In this document: positions 25,162 through 31,554 of the stretch, piece after piece
How the letters are laid out: each line of letters starts with the position of its first letter
Position numbering within the stretch: position 1 is the stretch's first letter
Assembly: GCA_007693485.1 (NCBI GenBank)
Contig: REDM01000166.1
Location: 1-32,113 of the forward strand
Direction of reading: 5' to 3'
DNA length: 32,113 bases
Origin: Spirochaetaceae bacterium
GTDB lineage: Bacteria; Spirochaetota; Spirochaetia; DSM-27196; PWMO01
The notes under the pieces: model-generated
What the model saw: only the letters and a program-made list of their open reading frames with translations
Told to the model about the DNA's origin: nothing
The model's database searches: none
Program-made: the position numbers and the translations under genes

Positions 25162-26259
25162 TCAGCCGATCGGCACCATCCAGTCGTGACGGTCTTCCAC
25201 CGCGCCGTACTGGATTCCCTTCAGGGTAAGCAACAGCTCCCGGGTAAAATCACCGAGCTCTGCGTTGTTGAAGACCGCCGTCTTGCCCTTGTGGGTGATC
25301 GATTCCAGGTAGGCCACGCCTGCGGCGGTCCCGGTGACAAAGCATTCGGCCGCGTCGGCCATCGCCTCGTCAATGGTGATGTCGCGCTCTTCGACCTTCA
25401 CGCCTTTGTCGTGGGCGAGGGTGAGCACGCTCTTGCGGTTGATGCCGGGCAGGATGGTGTCACCCAGCTTTGGGGTGACCAGGGTGCCTTCCTTGAGAAA
25501 GAAAAAGATGTTGCAGGAGGAGCCTTCCTCTACATACTTCTGTTCTTTGGCGTCCAGGAAGATCGCTTCCATGTAGCCCTGCTTCTCGACGCGCTTCTTG
25601 ACCAGAATGGGTGTGACGTAGTTGGCGTCGCACTTGATCCATCCGGTGCCGCCGGGCATGGCGCGCACCAGCTCGGTGGTGATTGCCTTGGGGCGCAGCT
25701 CGCTGTCGAAGTAGGACCCCACGGGAGTCGAGACAATGACAACCCACGGCTTCTTGCTGAGGTTGAGGCCGATGCCCGGTTCCGAATAGCTGAAGGGGCG
25801 CAGGTAGATGGAGTGGCCGGAGACAAAGCCGTCCCTGGCCCACTCGGGGTCGTAGCGCGGGAAAAACCCGATCTTGTAGTTGCGGGCGACCACCTCGCGC
25901 ACCGCCTCGGTGAAGAGTTCCTCGGGGTAGGCGGGCATCATGAGGCCTTCCATGGAAGCCTGCATGCGCTTGCCGTTCTCGTCGGGTCGGAAGATTTTCA
26001 GCGTGCCGTCGGGCTGCGGGTAGGCCTTCAGCCCCTCAAAACAGCCAAGGCCGTACTGCGTGGTGTAGTTGACCAGCGGCATCTCGGGGAAGGAGTTTCG
26101 CGAGGCAAGCAGGCGGTCGCGCTCTTCGGGGCTCAGGGCGGCCTCTTCTTCCGGGGTTTTGTGCGGTTTCTCGATGTAGTTTTCCTGCCAGTTCCCGTCC
26201 GACTGGTACTGGGCGGTATAGACCCAGGGATAGATTGAGAGCGTGAATGCGGATGCCAT
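25162..26259 (-). CDS. ilvE: Branched-chain amino acid aminotransferase
   Basis: A 365-aa fold-type IV PLP enzyme that interconverts Leu/Ile/Val and their 2-oxo acids. It has LVNYTTQYGLGCFEGLKAYP and IFRPDENGKRMQASMEGLMM near the N-terminus, SIYLRPFSYSEPGIGL, the lysine block GGTGWIKCDANY, KYVEEGSSCNIFFFLKEGTL, and LPGINRKSVLTLAHDKG. The layout matches the long IlvE/BCAT type. Around the PLP lysine, KCDANY replaces the commoner KxGGNY. Start ATG 26259 with AAGGAG eight nt upstream; the frame stays open further 5' inside manC, but that part is not coding. It ends 39 nt from the convergent FlcA-like gene. Confidence 0.92.
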   Translation of the reverse strand: MASAFTLSIYPWVYTAQYQSDGNWQENYIEKPHKTPEEEAALSPEERDRLLASRNSFPEMPLVNYTTQYGLGCFEGLKAYPQPDGTLKIFRPDENGKRMQASMEGLMMPAYPEELFTEAVREVVARNYKIGFFPRYDPEWARDGFVSGHSIYLRPFSYSEPGIGLNLSKKPWVVIVSTPVGSYFDSELRPKAITTELVRAMPGGTGWIKCDANYVTPILVKKRVEKQGYMEAIFLDAKEQKYVEEGSSCNIFFFLKEGTLVTPKLGDTILPGINRKSVLTLAHDKGVKVEERDITIDEAMADAAECFVTGTAAGVAYLESITHKGKTAVFNNAELGDFTRELLLTLKGIQYGAVEDRHDWMVPIG

Positions 26260-26293
26260 GCGTGGACTCCTTCTGCTGATTGCGCGTCCTCTG

Positions 26294-26322
26294 ATTCTAT
26301 GCCGACGCGCACCTGCGGTCAA
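26294..26322 (-). promoter_or_regulatory. ilvE promoter
   Basis: On the minus strand: TTGACC (26322-26317), 17-nt spacer, TAGAAT (26299-26294). The leader is about 28 nt with AAGGAG. Confidence 0.65.
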
Positions 26323-26358
26323 GGGTTTGTCGGCCGCTTGACCGGCGGCGGCCGCACC

Positions 26359-26379
26359 GGGTGGTGCCAAAATTGTGCT
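26359..26379 (+). repeat. Copy 2 of the 21-bp intergenic element (ilvE/manC)
   Basis: GGGTGGTGC, then C, then AAAATTGTGCT, differing from 17461-17481 at one base. Here its TTGTGC overlaps the likely manC -35. Confidence 0.7.
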
Positions 26380-26404
26380 TTTTGCCCGGCAGGCGTAGTA
26401 TACT
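26373..26404 (+). promoter_or_regulatory. manC promoter
   Basis: TTGTGC (26373-26378) followed by a -10 region TAGTATACT (26396-26404). TAGTAT gives a 17-nt spacer and TATACT a 20-nt spacer. GGAGG at 26436-26440 precedes the ATG. Confidence 0.55.
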
Positions 26405-26445
26405 GGTCCTACAGCACCCATCGACAGACACAGCAGGAGGCGGAT

Positions 26446-27636
26446 ATGACCGATCACGTGGTAATCTTGGCAGGAGGAACCGGCACACGGCTTTGGCCCG
26501 CATCGGTGCGGCTGCGCCCCAAGCAGTTCATGGACCCCGGCACCGGCCGCACCCTGATCGAGAGCACCCTGGTCCGCGCGGAGGCAACCGGCGCGCGCGG
26601 CGAGGTGGTGGTGGTGACCCACGTTGACCAGGTGACCGGCATGTCCCGCTACGCCCCCCTGAGAGGGGGATTCGCGCGTTCCGCGGGGAGAACCGGCCGC
26701 CCGCCGGTGGTGCTGGCCGAACCGCAGGCCAAGAATACCGCCCCCGCGGTGGCGCTTGCCATCTCGTATCTGGCGCGCACCCCCGGCCGCGAGCACGATA
26801 CCGTTCTGGTGCTGGCCGCCGACCACGTGATCACCCCCACCGACGCCTTTGTCCGCGACGTGGAGCGCGCCGACGAGCTCGCGCGCATGGGCCATCTGGT
26901 TACCTTTGGCATCCGGCCCAACCGCCCTGAAACCGGCTACGGCTACATCCACCTGGGCGAACCCATCGGCCCCGGGCGCAACGTGGACGCGTTCAAGGAA
27001 AAACCCAACCGCGAAACGGCCGAGGCCTACCTCGCCGACGGCGGTTACCTCTGGAACTCCGGCATGTTTGTGTTTCAGATCTCCACCATGTGGGAAGAGC
27101 TGGTGAAGTTTGAACCCGGCCTCGCCTCGCTGATCGCGGGTCTGCCGTGGAGCGATCCCGTCTCTGCAGCCTCCAGTGCCACCGCCGGCGCAGCCCACCC
27201 CGAGGGGCCGGGCGTCGCGGCCGACCAGGCATCAATCCGCACCGCGGGGGACGCATCCGCCATCGCCGCGGCCTACCTTCAGTTGCCGCGCGTCTCCATT
27301 GACTACGCGGTCATGGAGCGCAGCGATCGCACCGCCGTGGTGGAGGCGGGCTTTGACTGGAACGACGTGGGAAGCTGGGACGAGATGGCCAAGCTCCAGG
27401 AGGCGGGTCTCCTGACCGACGAAATCGCCCCCGGCGAGGCGGTGGCCCGCACCGTCTCCGTGGAGTCCAGCGGCAACTACGTCTTCTCGGACCTGCCGGT
27501 GGCGCTCTGCGGGGTAGAGGATCTCTGCGTGGTGGTGAAGAACGGCCGCGTCCTGGTCTGCCGCCGCGGCCGCAGCCAGCTGGTCAAGGAGGCGGTGGAC
27601 CAGCTCGAGCGCGAAGGGCGGGCGGATCTGGTGTAG
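26446..27636 (+). CDS. manC: Mannose-1-phosphate guanylyltransferase
   Basis: A 396-aa nucleotidyltransferase that makes GDP-mannose for surface polysaccharides. The N-terminus HVVILAGGTGTRLWPASVRL, then RPKQF, is the nucleotide-binding loop. Further signatures are LAEPQAKNTAPAVALA, LAADHVI, RPETGYGYIHLGEP, FKEKPNRETAEAYL, GYLWNSGMFVF, SIDYAVMERS and DWNDVGSWDEMAKL. The length fits the monofunctional enzyme without the phosphomannose isomerase cupin. An Ala/Gly-rich, low-complexity insert (about residues 240-275) sits in the helical region before the YLQLP block. GGAGG precedes ATG 26446. It ends 11 nt from a convergent gene. Confidence 0.93.
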   Translation: MTDHVVILAGGTGTRLWPASVRLRPKQFMDPGTGRTLIESTLVRAEATGARGEVVVVTHVDQVTGMSRYAPLRGGFARSAGRTGRPPVVLAEPQAKNTAPAVALAISYLARTPGREHDTVLVLAADHVITPTDAFVRDVERADELARMGHLVTFGIRPNRPETGYGYIHLGEPIGPGRNVDAFKEKPNRETAEAYLADGGYLWNSGMFVFQISTMWEELVKFEPGLASLIAGLPWSDPVSAASSATAGAAHPEGPGVAADQASIRTAGDASAIAAAYLQLPRVSIDYAVMERSDRTAVVEAGFDWNDVGSWDEMAKLQEAGLLTDEIAPGEAVARTVSVESSGNYVFSDLPVALCGVEDLCVVVKNGRVLVCRRGRSQLVKEAVDQLEREGRADLV

Positions 27637-27647
27637 GGGGGCAGCGT

Positions 27648-28157
27648 TCAGCCGGCGGGGAGCCAGCGGCGGATGAAGTCGTCGTCCCAGCCGCTCGTCC
27701 GCGCCGCTTCCAGCGCTTCGGCGTCGGCCTTATCCTGTGTTCGGTCGGACGCCCGCTTCAGGATGTAGAGCGCCTCCGGGGAGAGAACCGCCACCTGGCG
27801 GTCGCGAAAGCGGATACGCTGGACCCGTTGCCACGCCTCGCCGGCGAAGTCTGCGTTGCGAGGTTCCAGAAGATCAAGGATCTGTTCGGTTGCCTCGCCG
27901 CCGGGGTTGGGATCGATCAGGAGAAACCGATGCACGGTGACCAGCGGATAGGTCAGCGGTTGCGGGTTTCTATAGACCGAGGGGAACGTGGCTCGAAGCG
28001 CCGCTTCAACGTCATCTACTGCGCCAAACACCATCAGATCGATGTCGACGGTGGCCCGGGGTTGCGCGTGCACCGAGAGCGCGAATCCGCCCGCAAGCGC
28101 CACGCGAGCGGAGCTGCAGGCGTCGAGGGTTCGCTCCAGCGCCTCGGCCAGGGTCAC
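27648..28157 (-). CDS. MNT/AbiEii-type nucleotidyltransferase domain protein
   Basis: A 169-aa protein with the minimal nucleotidyltransferase signature: LAGGFALSVHAQPRATVDID, giving G23-G24 and the metal-binding pair D38/D40. The C-terminal helix YILKRASDRTQDKADAEAL is the R-x-KD-x-D type seen in AbiEii/MNT-like proteins. Such proteins act as toxins or antitoxins that nucleotidylate RNA or proteins, and some are solitary. Its start overlaps the stop of a 64-aa partner gene by 4 nt, as in many two-gene toxin-antitoxin modules. Toxin-antitoxin function is an inference. Confidence 0.75.
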   Translation of the reverse strand: MTLAEALERTLDACSSARVALAGGFALSVHAQPRATVDIDLMVFGAVDDVEAALRATFPSVYRNPQPLTYPLVTVHRFLLIDPNPGGEATEQILDLLEPRNADFAGEAWQRVQRIRFRDRQVAVLSPEALYILKRASDRTQDKADAEALEAARTSGWDDDFIRRWLPAG

Positions 28158-28348
28158 CGCCCCTCCTTGCGATCGCGCATGCGGAGCCAGAAGCGCTGCT
28201 CGAGCTGCGCCGGAGTCAGGTGCGGGTTCTCTGCCGCGTCTGCGGCAATATTGAGCTCCTGAAGCACGGCGAGCAGCTCCAGGCTCCGCTCAATGGGATC
28301 GCTCCCGACGCCGCGAGAGCGAGGCGCTTGCGTGTGTTGCGTCGACAC
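28154..28348 (-). CDS. Small partner protein (64 aa) of the nucleotidyltransferase
   Basis: Starts at GTG 28348 with a very good GGAGGAG upstream. The protein is small, soluble and charged: a disordered MSTQHTQAPRSRG start, then a helical core (PIERSLELLAVLQELNIAAD) and TPAQLEQRFWLRMRDRKEG. I do not recognise a family. It lies 8 nt after the Uma2 gene's stop and overlaps the nucleotidyltransferase start (ATGA), so the three form one operon. By position it is a candidate antitoxin or partner. Confidence 0.65.
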   Translation of the reverse strand: MSTQHTQAPRSRGVGSDPIERSLELLAVLQELNIAADAAENPHLTPAQLEQRFWLRMRDRKEGR

Positions 28349-28356
28349 AACTCCTC

Positions 28357-28977
28357 CTACGAGCGCGAAAACAGCTCGCGTGCGCTGATCGAGAATCCCT
28401 CGATCACGCGCGACTCCGCGCGGGCGTCCGGCTCCTGGATCAGGCGATAGAACTCCGGGTCTGCGTAGCGTCCGTCTGGTCCCAGGCGGAAGAGGGTGAT
28501 TGCCTCGTTGCCCGGATCGACCACCCAGTACTCGCGTACGCCGCCGCGTTCGTAGAGCGCGAACTTGTCGCGAAGATCCTTCTGCGAGGTGGACGGCGAG
28601 AGGATCTCCACCACCAGGTCGGGCGCGCCCACGCAGCCCTCCCGGATGATCCGGTTTCGGTCGCAGATCACCACGATGTCCGGCTGCACCACGGTGTCGA
28701 TGCCGTCCAGCACCGGCTCTCCGCCCTCGGTGGGCATCGGCGCGCGCGGAAAAAACACATCAAAGGGCGCGGCGTAGACCCGGCACGGACCGTCGGCTCC
28801 CAGCAGGTCGCGCAGGCGATACCATATCTCCCCCGAGATCCACTGGTGCGGCTCGATTGGCGCGGCGCACATGTTCCACGCTACGCCGTCGATGATCTCC
28901 CACCGCTCCTCCTCGGGTAGGGCGCAGATATCGGCGTAGGTCCAGTGGCGGTCGCGTCTGGTCAGCGGTATTCCCAT
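28357..28977 (-). CDS. Uma2-family (DUF820) putative restriction-endonuclease-fold protein
   Basis: A 206-aa protein of the Uma2 family, which has a PD-(D/E)xK nuclease fold and is multiplied in cyanobacteria and some other phyla. Visible marks are the N-terminal RHWTYADICALPEEERWEII with DGVAWNM, and the core PDIVVICD...GAPDLVVEILSPSTSQKDLR with the Asp/Glu/Lys set, then KFALYERGGVREYWVVDPG. Start ATG 28977 with GGAGGAG upstream; the open frame continues 5' only through the duplicated promoter. The biological role of Uma2 proteins is unsettled. It is first in a three-gene minus-strand operon and divergent from the coiled-coil gene. Confidence 0.85.
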   Translation of the reverse strand: MGIPLTRRDRHWTYADICALPEEERWEIIDGVAWNMCAAPIEPHQWISGEIWYRLRDLLGADGPCRVYAAPFDVFFPRAPMPTEGGEPVLDGIDTVVQPDIVVICDRNRIIREGCVGAPDLVVEILSPSTSQKDLRDKFALYERGGVREYWVVDPGNEAITLFRLGPDGRYADPEFYRLIQEPDARAESRVIEGFSISARELFSRS

Positions 28978-29031
28978 CTTTCTCACTCCTCCATTGTACT
29001 GTAGAACGCCAAAAACGTCGCGCTGCTTCAC

Positions 29032-29101
29032 GTTTTTCCGCGGAAACGAAAGCAGTTGTTCATTTACCCCCGTATTACTATACTGAAAGGAGACACGAAT
29101 G
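29032..29101 (+). repeat. Copy A of a duplicated promoter segment
   Basis: About 57 bp (29032-29088) from GTTTTTC through AAACGAAAGCAG, TTGTTCATTT and CGTATTACTATACTGA is nearly identical to 31485-31541. The similarity continues more weakly into both coiled-coil genes. It contains the promoter. Confidence 0.8.
29056..29084 (+). promoter_or_regulatory. Promoter of coiled-coil gene A
   Basis: TTGTTC (29056-29061), 17-nt spacer, TATACT (29079-29084). It is conserved in copy B. The expected transcription start is near 29091, which would cut into AAGGAG (29087-29092) and leave a leader under 10 nt. Confidence 0.6.
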
Positions 29102-29665
29102 GGAGAAACGGTCATGGCATTGCAGGACGCGGATCTCGAGCGAATTGGAAAGTATGTACAGTCTCAGCTGCCCCGCTGGATGGAATCGATGGAGCGCCCC
29201 CTGCCCGAGGCGCGAATCCTCGAGCGCCTTACCCGCGTGGAAGACGCCATAGTCTCGGGCCAGGAGCTGATGCGCACCGAGTTCCGCGCCCAGCGCGAGC
29301 TGATGGAACAGCGCTTTGCCGCGGTAGACCGGCGCTTCGACGCGATGCAGAAGCAGATGGACGAGCGCTTCGAATCCGTGCAGAAGCAGATGGATGAGCG
29401 CTTCGACGCAATGCAGCTGCAGATGGACCAGCGCTTTGCGGCATCCGACGCCCGGTTCGAGGCGATCCTGCGCGAGATGGACAAACGGTTTGATGCAGTC
29501 GACAAACGCTTCGAAGAGCAGCGCGAGCAGACGGACAAGCGGTTTGAGTCCGTTGATAAGCGCTTCGACGACATGCAGGCAAATTTCGCGCGGACGCAGT
29601 GGCTGATTGGCGTGGGCTTTGTGGTGCTGGGCACGATGGTGTCGATCTTCCACGTTCTGGGCTGA
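29099..29665 (+). CDS. Membrane-anchored coiled-coil protein, paralogue A
   Basis: A 188-aa protein. The N-terminal ~70 residues (ALQDADLERIGKYVQSQLPR and ILERLTRVEDAIVSGQELMR) lead into a long coiled coil, and it ends in a membrane span (QWLIGVGFVVLGTMVSIFHV). The coiled coil (R72-A161) is built of units starting RF with lengths 7, 11, 11, 11, 7, 11, 7, 11, 7, 7, for example RFDAMQKQMDE, RFESVQKQMDE, RFDAVDK. This resembles DUF1640-type coiled-coil proteins. A tail anchor would leave the coil in the cytoplasm. It is about half-identical or better to the protein at 31552. Function unknown; proximity to Uma2 is notable. Confidence 0.8.
   Translation: MGETVMALQDADLERIGKYVQSQLPRWMESMERPLPEARILERLTRVEDAIVSGQELMRTEFRAQRELMEQRFAAVDRRFDAMQKQMDERFESVQKQMDERFDAMQLQMDQRFAASDARFEAILREMDKRFDAVDKRFEEQREQTDKRFESVDKRFDDMQANFARTQWLIGVGFVVLGTMVSIFHVLG
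29312..29581 (+). repeat. In-frame 33-bp and 21-bp repeats encoding the coiled coil
   Basis: Ten consecutive units, each beginning with an Arg-Phe codon pair, of 33 bp (11 codons) or 21 bp (7 codons). Neighbouring 33-bp units around 29333-29431 are very similar in DNA. There are no spacers, so this is not a CRISPR. Confidence 0.7.
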
Positions 29666-29698
29666 GTCAAACAATCGGTCATGAACCGAAATCCGCTC

Positions 29699-29727
29699 TT
29701 GTGTTTTTTTCAATTCTGGGCGATACT
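29699..29727 (+). promoter_or_regulatory. Possible promoter in the coiled-coil/porin gap
   Basis: TTGTGT (29699-29704), 17-nt spacer, GATACT (29722-29727). It would transcribe a 38-codon frame and the porin leader, or a small RNA. Weak evidence. Confidence 0.3.
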
Positions 29728-29735
29728 ATGAGTGC

Positions 29736-29852
29736 ATGGTAGAGCATCCGAGGATGAGCTTCGTCAGCCCCGTCACAAGGATATTTCGATGTGCCCTCAC
29801 CGCGCCTTTCCATCACGCCATCGAGAAAAAAATATCCGAAACGGCGGGTTGA
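29736..29852 (+). CDS. Possible 38-aa short ORF upstream of the porin
   Basis: A 38-codon frame (MVEHPRMSFVSPVTRIFRCA..., ending SETAG) begins 8 nt after a promoter-like pair and stops inside the porin's -35 box. It has no Shine-Dalgarno. It might be a leaderless small gene or a chance frame. Nothing in the sequence identifies a function. Confidence 0.2.
   Translation: MVEHPRMSFVSPVTRIFRCALTAPFHHAIEKKISETAG
29779..29837. promoter_or_regulatory. Imperfect inverted repeat upstream of the porin promoter
   Basis: GGATATTTCGATG (29779-29791) pairs with CATCG (29819-29823) plus AAATATCC (29830-29837). The arms match over 13 bases, with a six-base insertion in the right arm and a 27-nt loop. It ends 11 nt before the porin -35, a suitable place for a regulator. 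Confidence 0.35.
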
Positions 29853-29877
29853 CACGGTAAATTCCGGTTGCTATACT
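29849..29877 (+). promoter_or_regulatory. Strong porin promoter
   Basis: Consensus TTGACA (29849-29854), exactly 17 nt, TATACT (29872-29877). A leader of about 58 nt ends in GGAGGAAGG. This is the best promoter in the window. Confidence 0.8.
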
Positions 29878-29942
29878 TGCGACGTACTATGCAAAAGAGG
29901 GTCGTTGGCTCTCACCAAGAAAAGAACGGAGGAAGGATAAAC

Positions 29943-31010
29943 ATGAAGAAAATTCTTATCCTTGTTATTGCACTGGCACTGGTCGGTGGCGTGGCAATGG
30001 CCCAGGTAGCTGTCAGTGGCGAAGTAGAAGCACGCATCCAGCGTGGCGATGATGGCTCACACAGCCAAACGTTCGCACGCGTGATCGTGTCGGGAAACGT
30101 TGACGAGTACAATCGGATTTTTATCCGAATGGATCAAACTCCGGGCACCCCCCCCGGTACCACCGGTCCTGGTGCCCTCGGCGTGAACCGCGCACACATC
30201 ACCACGAACCTTGGAGCAATTCTGGGAACCACTGATGCCGGCGTTGGAATCAGCTGGAACACCGGTTGGAACGAATGGGGTTACGCTGACGTTGCTGAGA
30301 TTGACGCATACAACTGGTCGGGTCTCGCCGTTTCGAAGCCCGCCGGAACCGGCACGAAGCTCAGTTTCCGTGTGATGGACATGGTCAACATTCACGCTGC
30401 AGTTCGCCTGCTGAACACCGACATGGTTGCTGACAACACCGCAGCCGTTATTGGTCTCGACGGTGGAGTTGATGTTGGAGTGGGAAATGCGGTCTTCGAA
30501 CTCGTGTTCGCGCAGACTCCTGATGCACCCACTGCCGCTTCCGACAACAAAGAACTCGGCGTCGCCGCAGGTCTCCTCGGGTTCGAGGCTGTTGAAGACC
30601 TGACACTCGGCCTCACCACCGCGTGGACGTTCTTCCTGGATGCAGAAGGCAATGATCCTGAATTTGGCTTCAACGTTGCTCTCCAAGCTGCATACGGCGG
30701 TCTCGTTTCGGCTGACTTCGTGTTGGTTGGACAGGACGGTAGCGAAGCGAATGCGCTGGGTATCGGCATCGGACTGACCCCGGTTGATTTCGCCAGCCTG
30801 CAGTTTGGTGTTGGCATCGGCCTTGATGATGACGTGTACGAAGATGCGTTTGACTCGTTTGACGCTTCGGTGCTCTTCAGCCTCGGTCGTGCCACCGCTC
30901 GCTTTGGGTATTACTGGCTCGCCGATGACGGCGACGGTATTGTCCCCGCCGAGTTCGCTCGCAGCAACGATTTCTCGGGCATCTACGCTCGTGTGAAGCT
31001 TGCGTTCTAA
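29943..31010 (+). CDS. Outer-membrane beta-barrel protein (porin-like)
   Basis: A 355-aa exported protein. Start ATG 29943 after GGAGGAAGG; the signal peptide MKKILILVIALALVGGVAMA is followed by QVAVSGEVEARIQRG. The mature part alternates hydrophobic and polar residues in many short strands (RIFIRMDQ, KLSFRVMDMVNIHAAVRLL, SLGRATARFGYYWLAD) and ends in a closing strand with terminal Phe (GIYARVKLAF), the usual signal for outer-membrane insertion. Codon choice looks more even than in neighbouring genes and it has a strong promoter and terminator, consistent with an abundant surface protein. It probably forms a diffusion channel; specificity unknown. Confidence 0.82.
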   Translation: MKKILILVIALALVGGVAMAQVAVSGEVEARIQRGDDGSHSQTFARVIVSGNVDEYNRIFIRMDQTPGTPPGTTGPGALGVNRAHITTNLGAILGTTDAGVGISWNTGWNEWGYADVAEIDAYNWSGLAVSKPAGTGTKLSFRVMDMVNIHAAVRLLNTDMVADNTAAVIGLDGGVDVGVGNAVFELVFAQTPDAPTAASDNKELGVAAGLLGFEAVEDLTLGLTTAWTFFLDAEGNDPEFGFNVALQAAYGGLVSADFVLVGQDGSEANALGIGIGLTPVDFASLQFGVGIGLDDDVYEDAFDSFDASVLFSLGRATARFGYYWLADDGDGIVPAEFARSNDFSGIYARVKLAF

Positions 31011-31038
31011 TCAGAGCTCAATCTGATCACATTACGAA

Positions 31039-31063
31039 CCCCGCCGAAAGGCGGGGTTTTTTT
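31039..31063 (+). terminator. Rho-independent terminator of the porin gene
   Basis: CCCCGCC (31039-31045), GAAA loop, GGCGGGG (31050-31056), then seven T (31057-31063). The stem can be extended by an AA/TT pair. Confidence 0.92.
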
Positions 31064-31301
31064 GTCCGCCGACAATGCGCACCCATTTGGAGGTGGAAGT
31101 CCTCTACGGGCCTGACTGGGAATCCTTCGGACGAACGCGAGATGTGCCCCATCGTGAGAGGTGGCAACTGTGACAGAATGCGGGGCAAAGCGCCTCCGCC
31201 GGTCCTTATTTCGGACGTCGATGTGTATTGCGCGGCAAGGTCTGTTCTCCGGCTGTGGCGGCAAGAATTGTTTTAGAATGCAGATTGGCGAAGAATCGCG
31301 T
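31064..31301. other. Stretch with no recognisable gene
   Basis: About 240 bases between the porin terminator and the DUF1902 remnant. All frames are short and none shows a ribosome binding site or a family I recognise. It contains a plausible isolated -10 (TAGAAT, 31274-31279) without a -35. It may be debris from a lost insertion or gene. Confidence 0.5.
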
Positions 31302-31484
31302 TCAAGGTTTGAAGCGGAGCGGCCTGGGAACATCGATGTGGTTTAATTCTGCACGTTCCGGGATCATTTCCTGAAGTTTATATTCCAATTCATCGATGGT
31401 GGGCGCTTCGGTGGTGAGGCCGAGATCGGCGTTGGTGGCGGTCTGGACGTTTGTGGCGTGATCGAACGTGGCGTTGATTTCGGT
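31302..31484 (-). pseudogene. DUF1902/HicB-like antitoxin remnant lacking its start
   Basis: The minus-strand frame encodes TEINATFDHATNVQTATNAD, then LGLTTEAPTIDELEYKLQEM and IPERAELN. This matches the DUF1902 (HicB-like) pattern of a short beta strand, an 'AT..D..GL.TEA.T...L' core and 'IPE..ELN'. No ATG, GTG or TTG occurs in frame at the 5' end. Instead the frame runs straight into the duplicated promoter segment beginning at 31485. No HicA-type toxin lies nearby. I infer a gene truncated at its 5' end when the promoter/coiled-coil cassette arrived; it could still be read from an upstream start inside the cassette. Confidence 0.45.
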
Positions 31485-31554
31485 GTTTTTCTCCCAAAAC
31501 GAAAGCAGTTGTTCATTTTCCCGCGTATTACTATACTGAGAGGTGAACAGTATG
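31485..31554 (+). repeat. Copy B of the duplicated promoter segment
   Basis: 31485-31541 corresponds to 29032-29088 with only a few substitutions, densest in the spacer between GTTTTTC and AAACGAAAG. The left boundary coincides with the broken end of the DUF1902 frame. Confidence 0.8.
31509..31537 (+). promoter_or_regulatory. Promoter of coiled-coil gene B
   Basis: TTGTTC (31509-31514), 17-nt spacer, TATACT (31532-31537), with both boxes identical to copy A. Confidence 0.6.

Noticed and set aside
26260-27198. 5' extension of the ilvE frame through the manC gene
   Set aside because: ilvE has a good ATG with AAGGAG at 26259 and a promoter just upstream; the extension overlaps manC antisense.
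29312-29581. Regular repeats considered as a CRISPR array
   Set aside because: Units are contiguous and in frame, with no unique spacers; they encode the coiled coil.
29666-29710. Weak stem TCGGT/ACCGA followed by seven T after coiled-coil gene A
   Set aside because: The stem is short and the T-run lies about 16 nt beyond it, unlike a functional intrinsic terminator.
31007-31333. 108-codon minus-strand frame downstream of the porin
   Set aside because: It crosses the porin terminator, has no ribosome binding site and matches no family.
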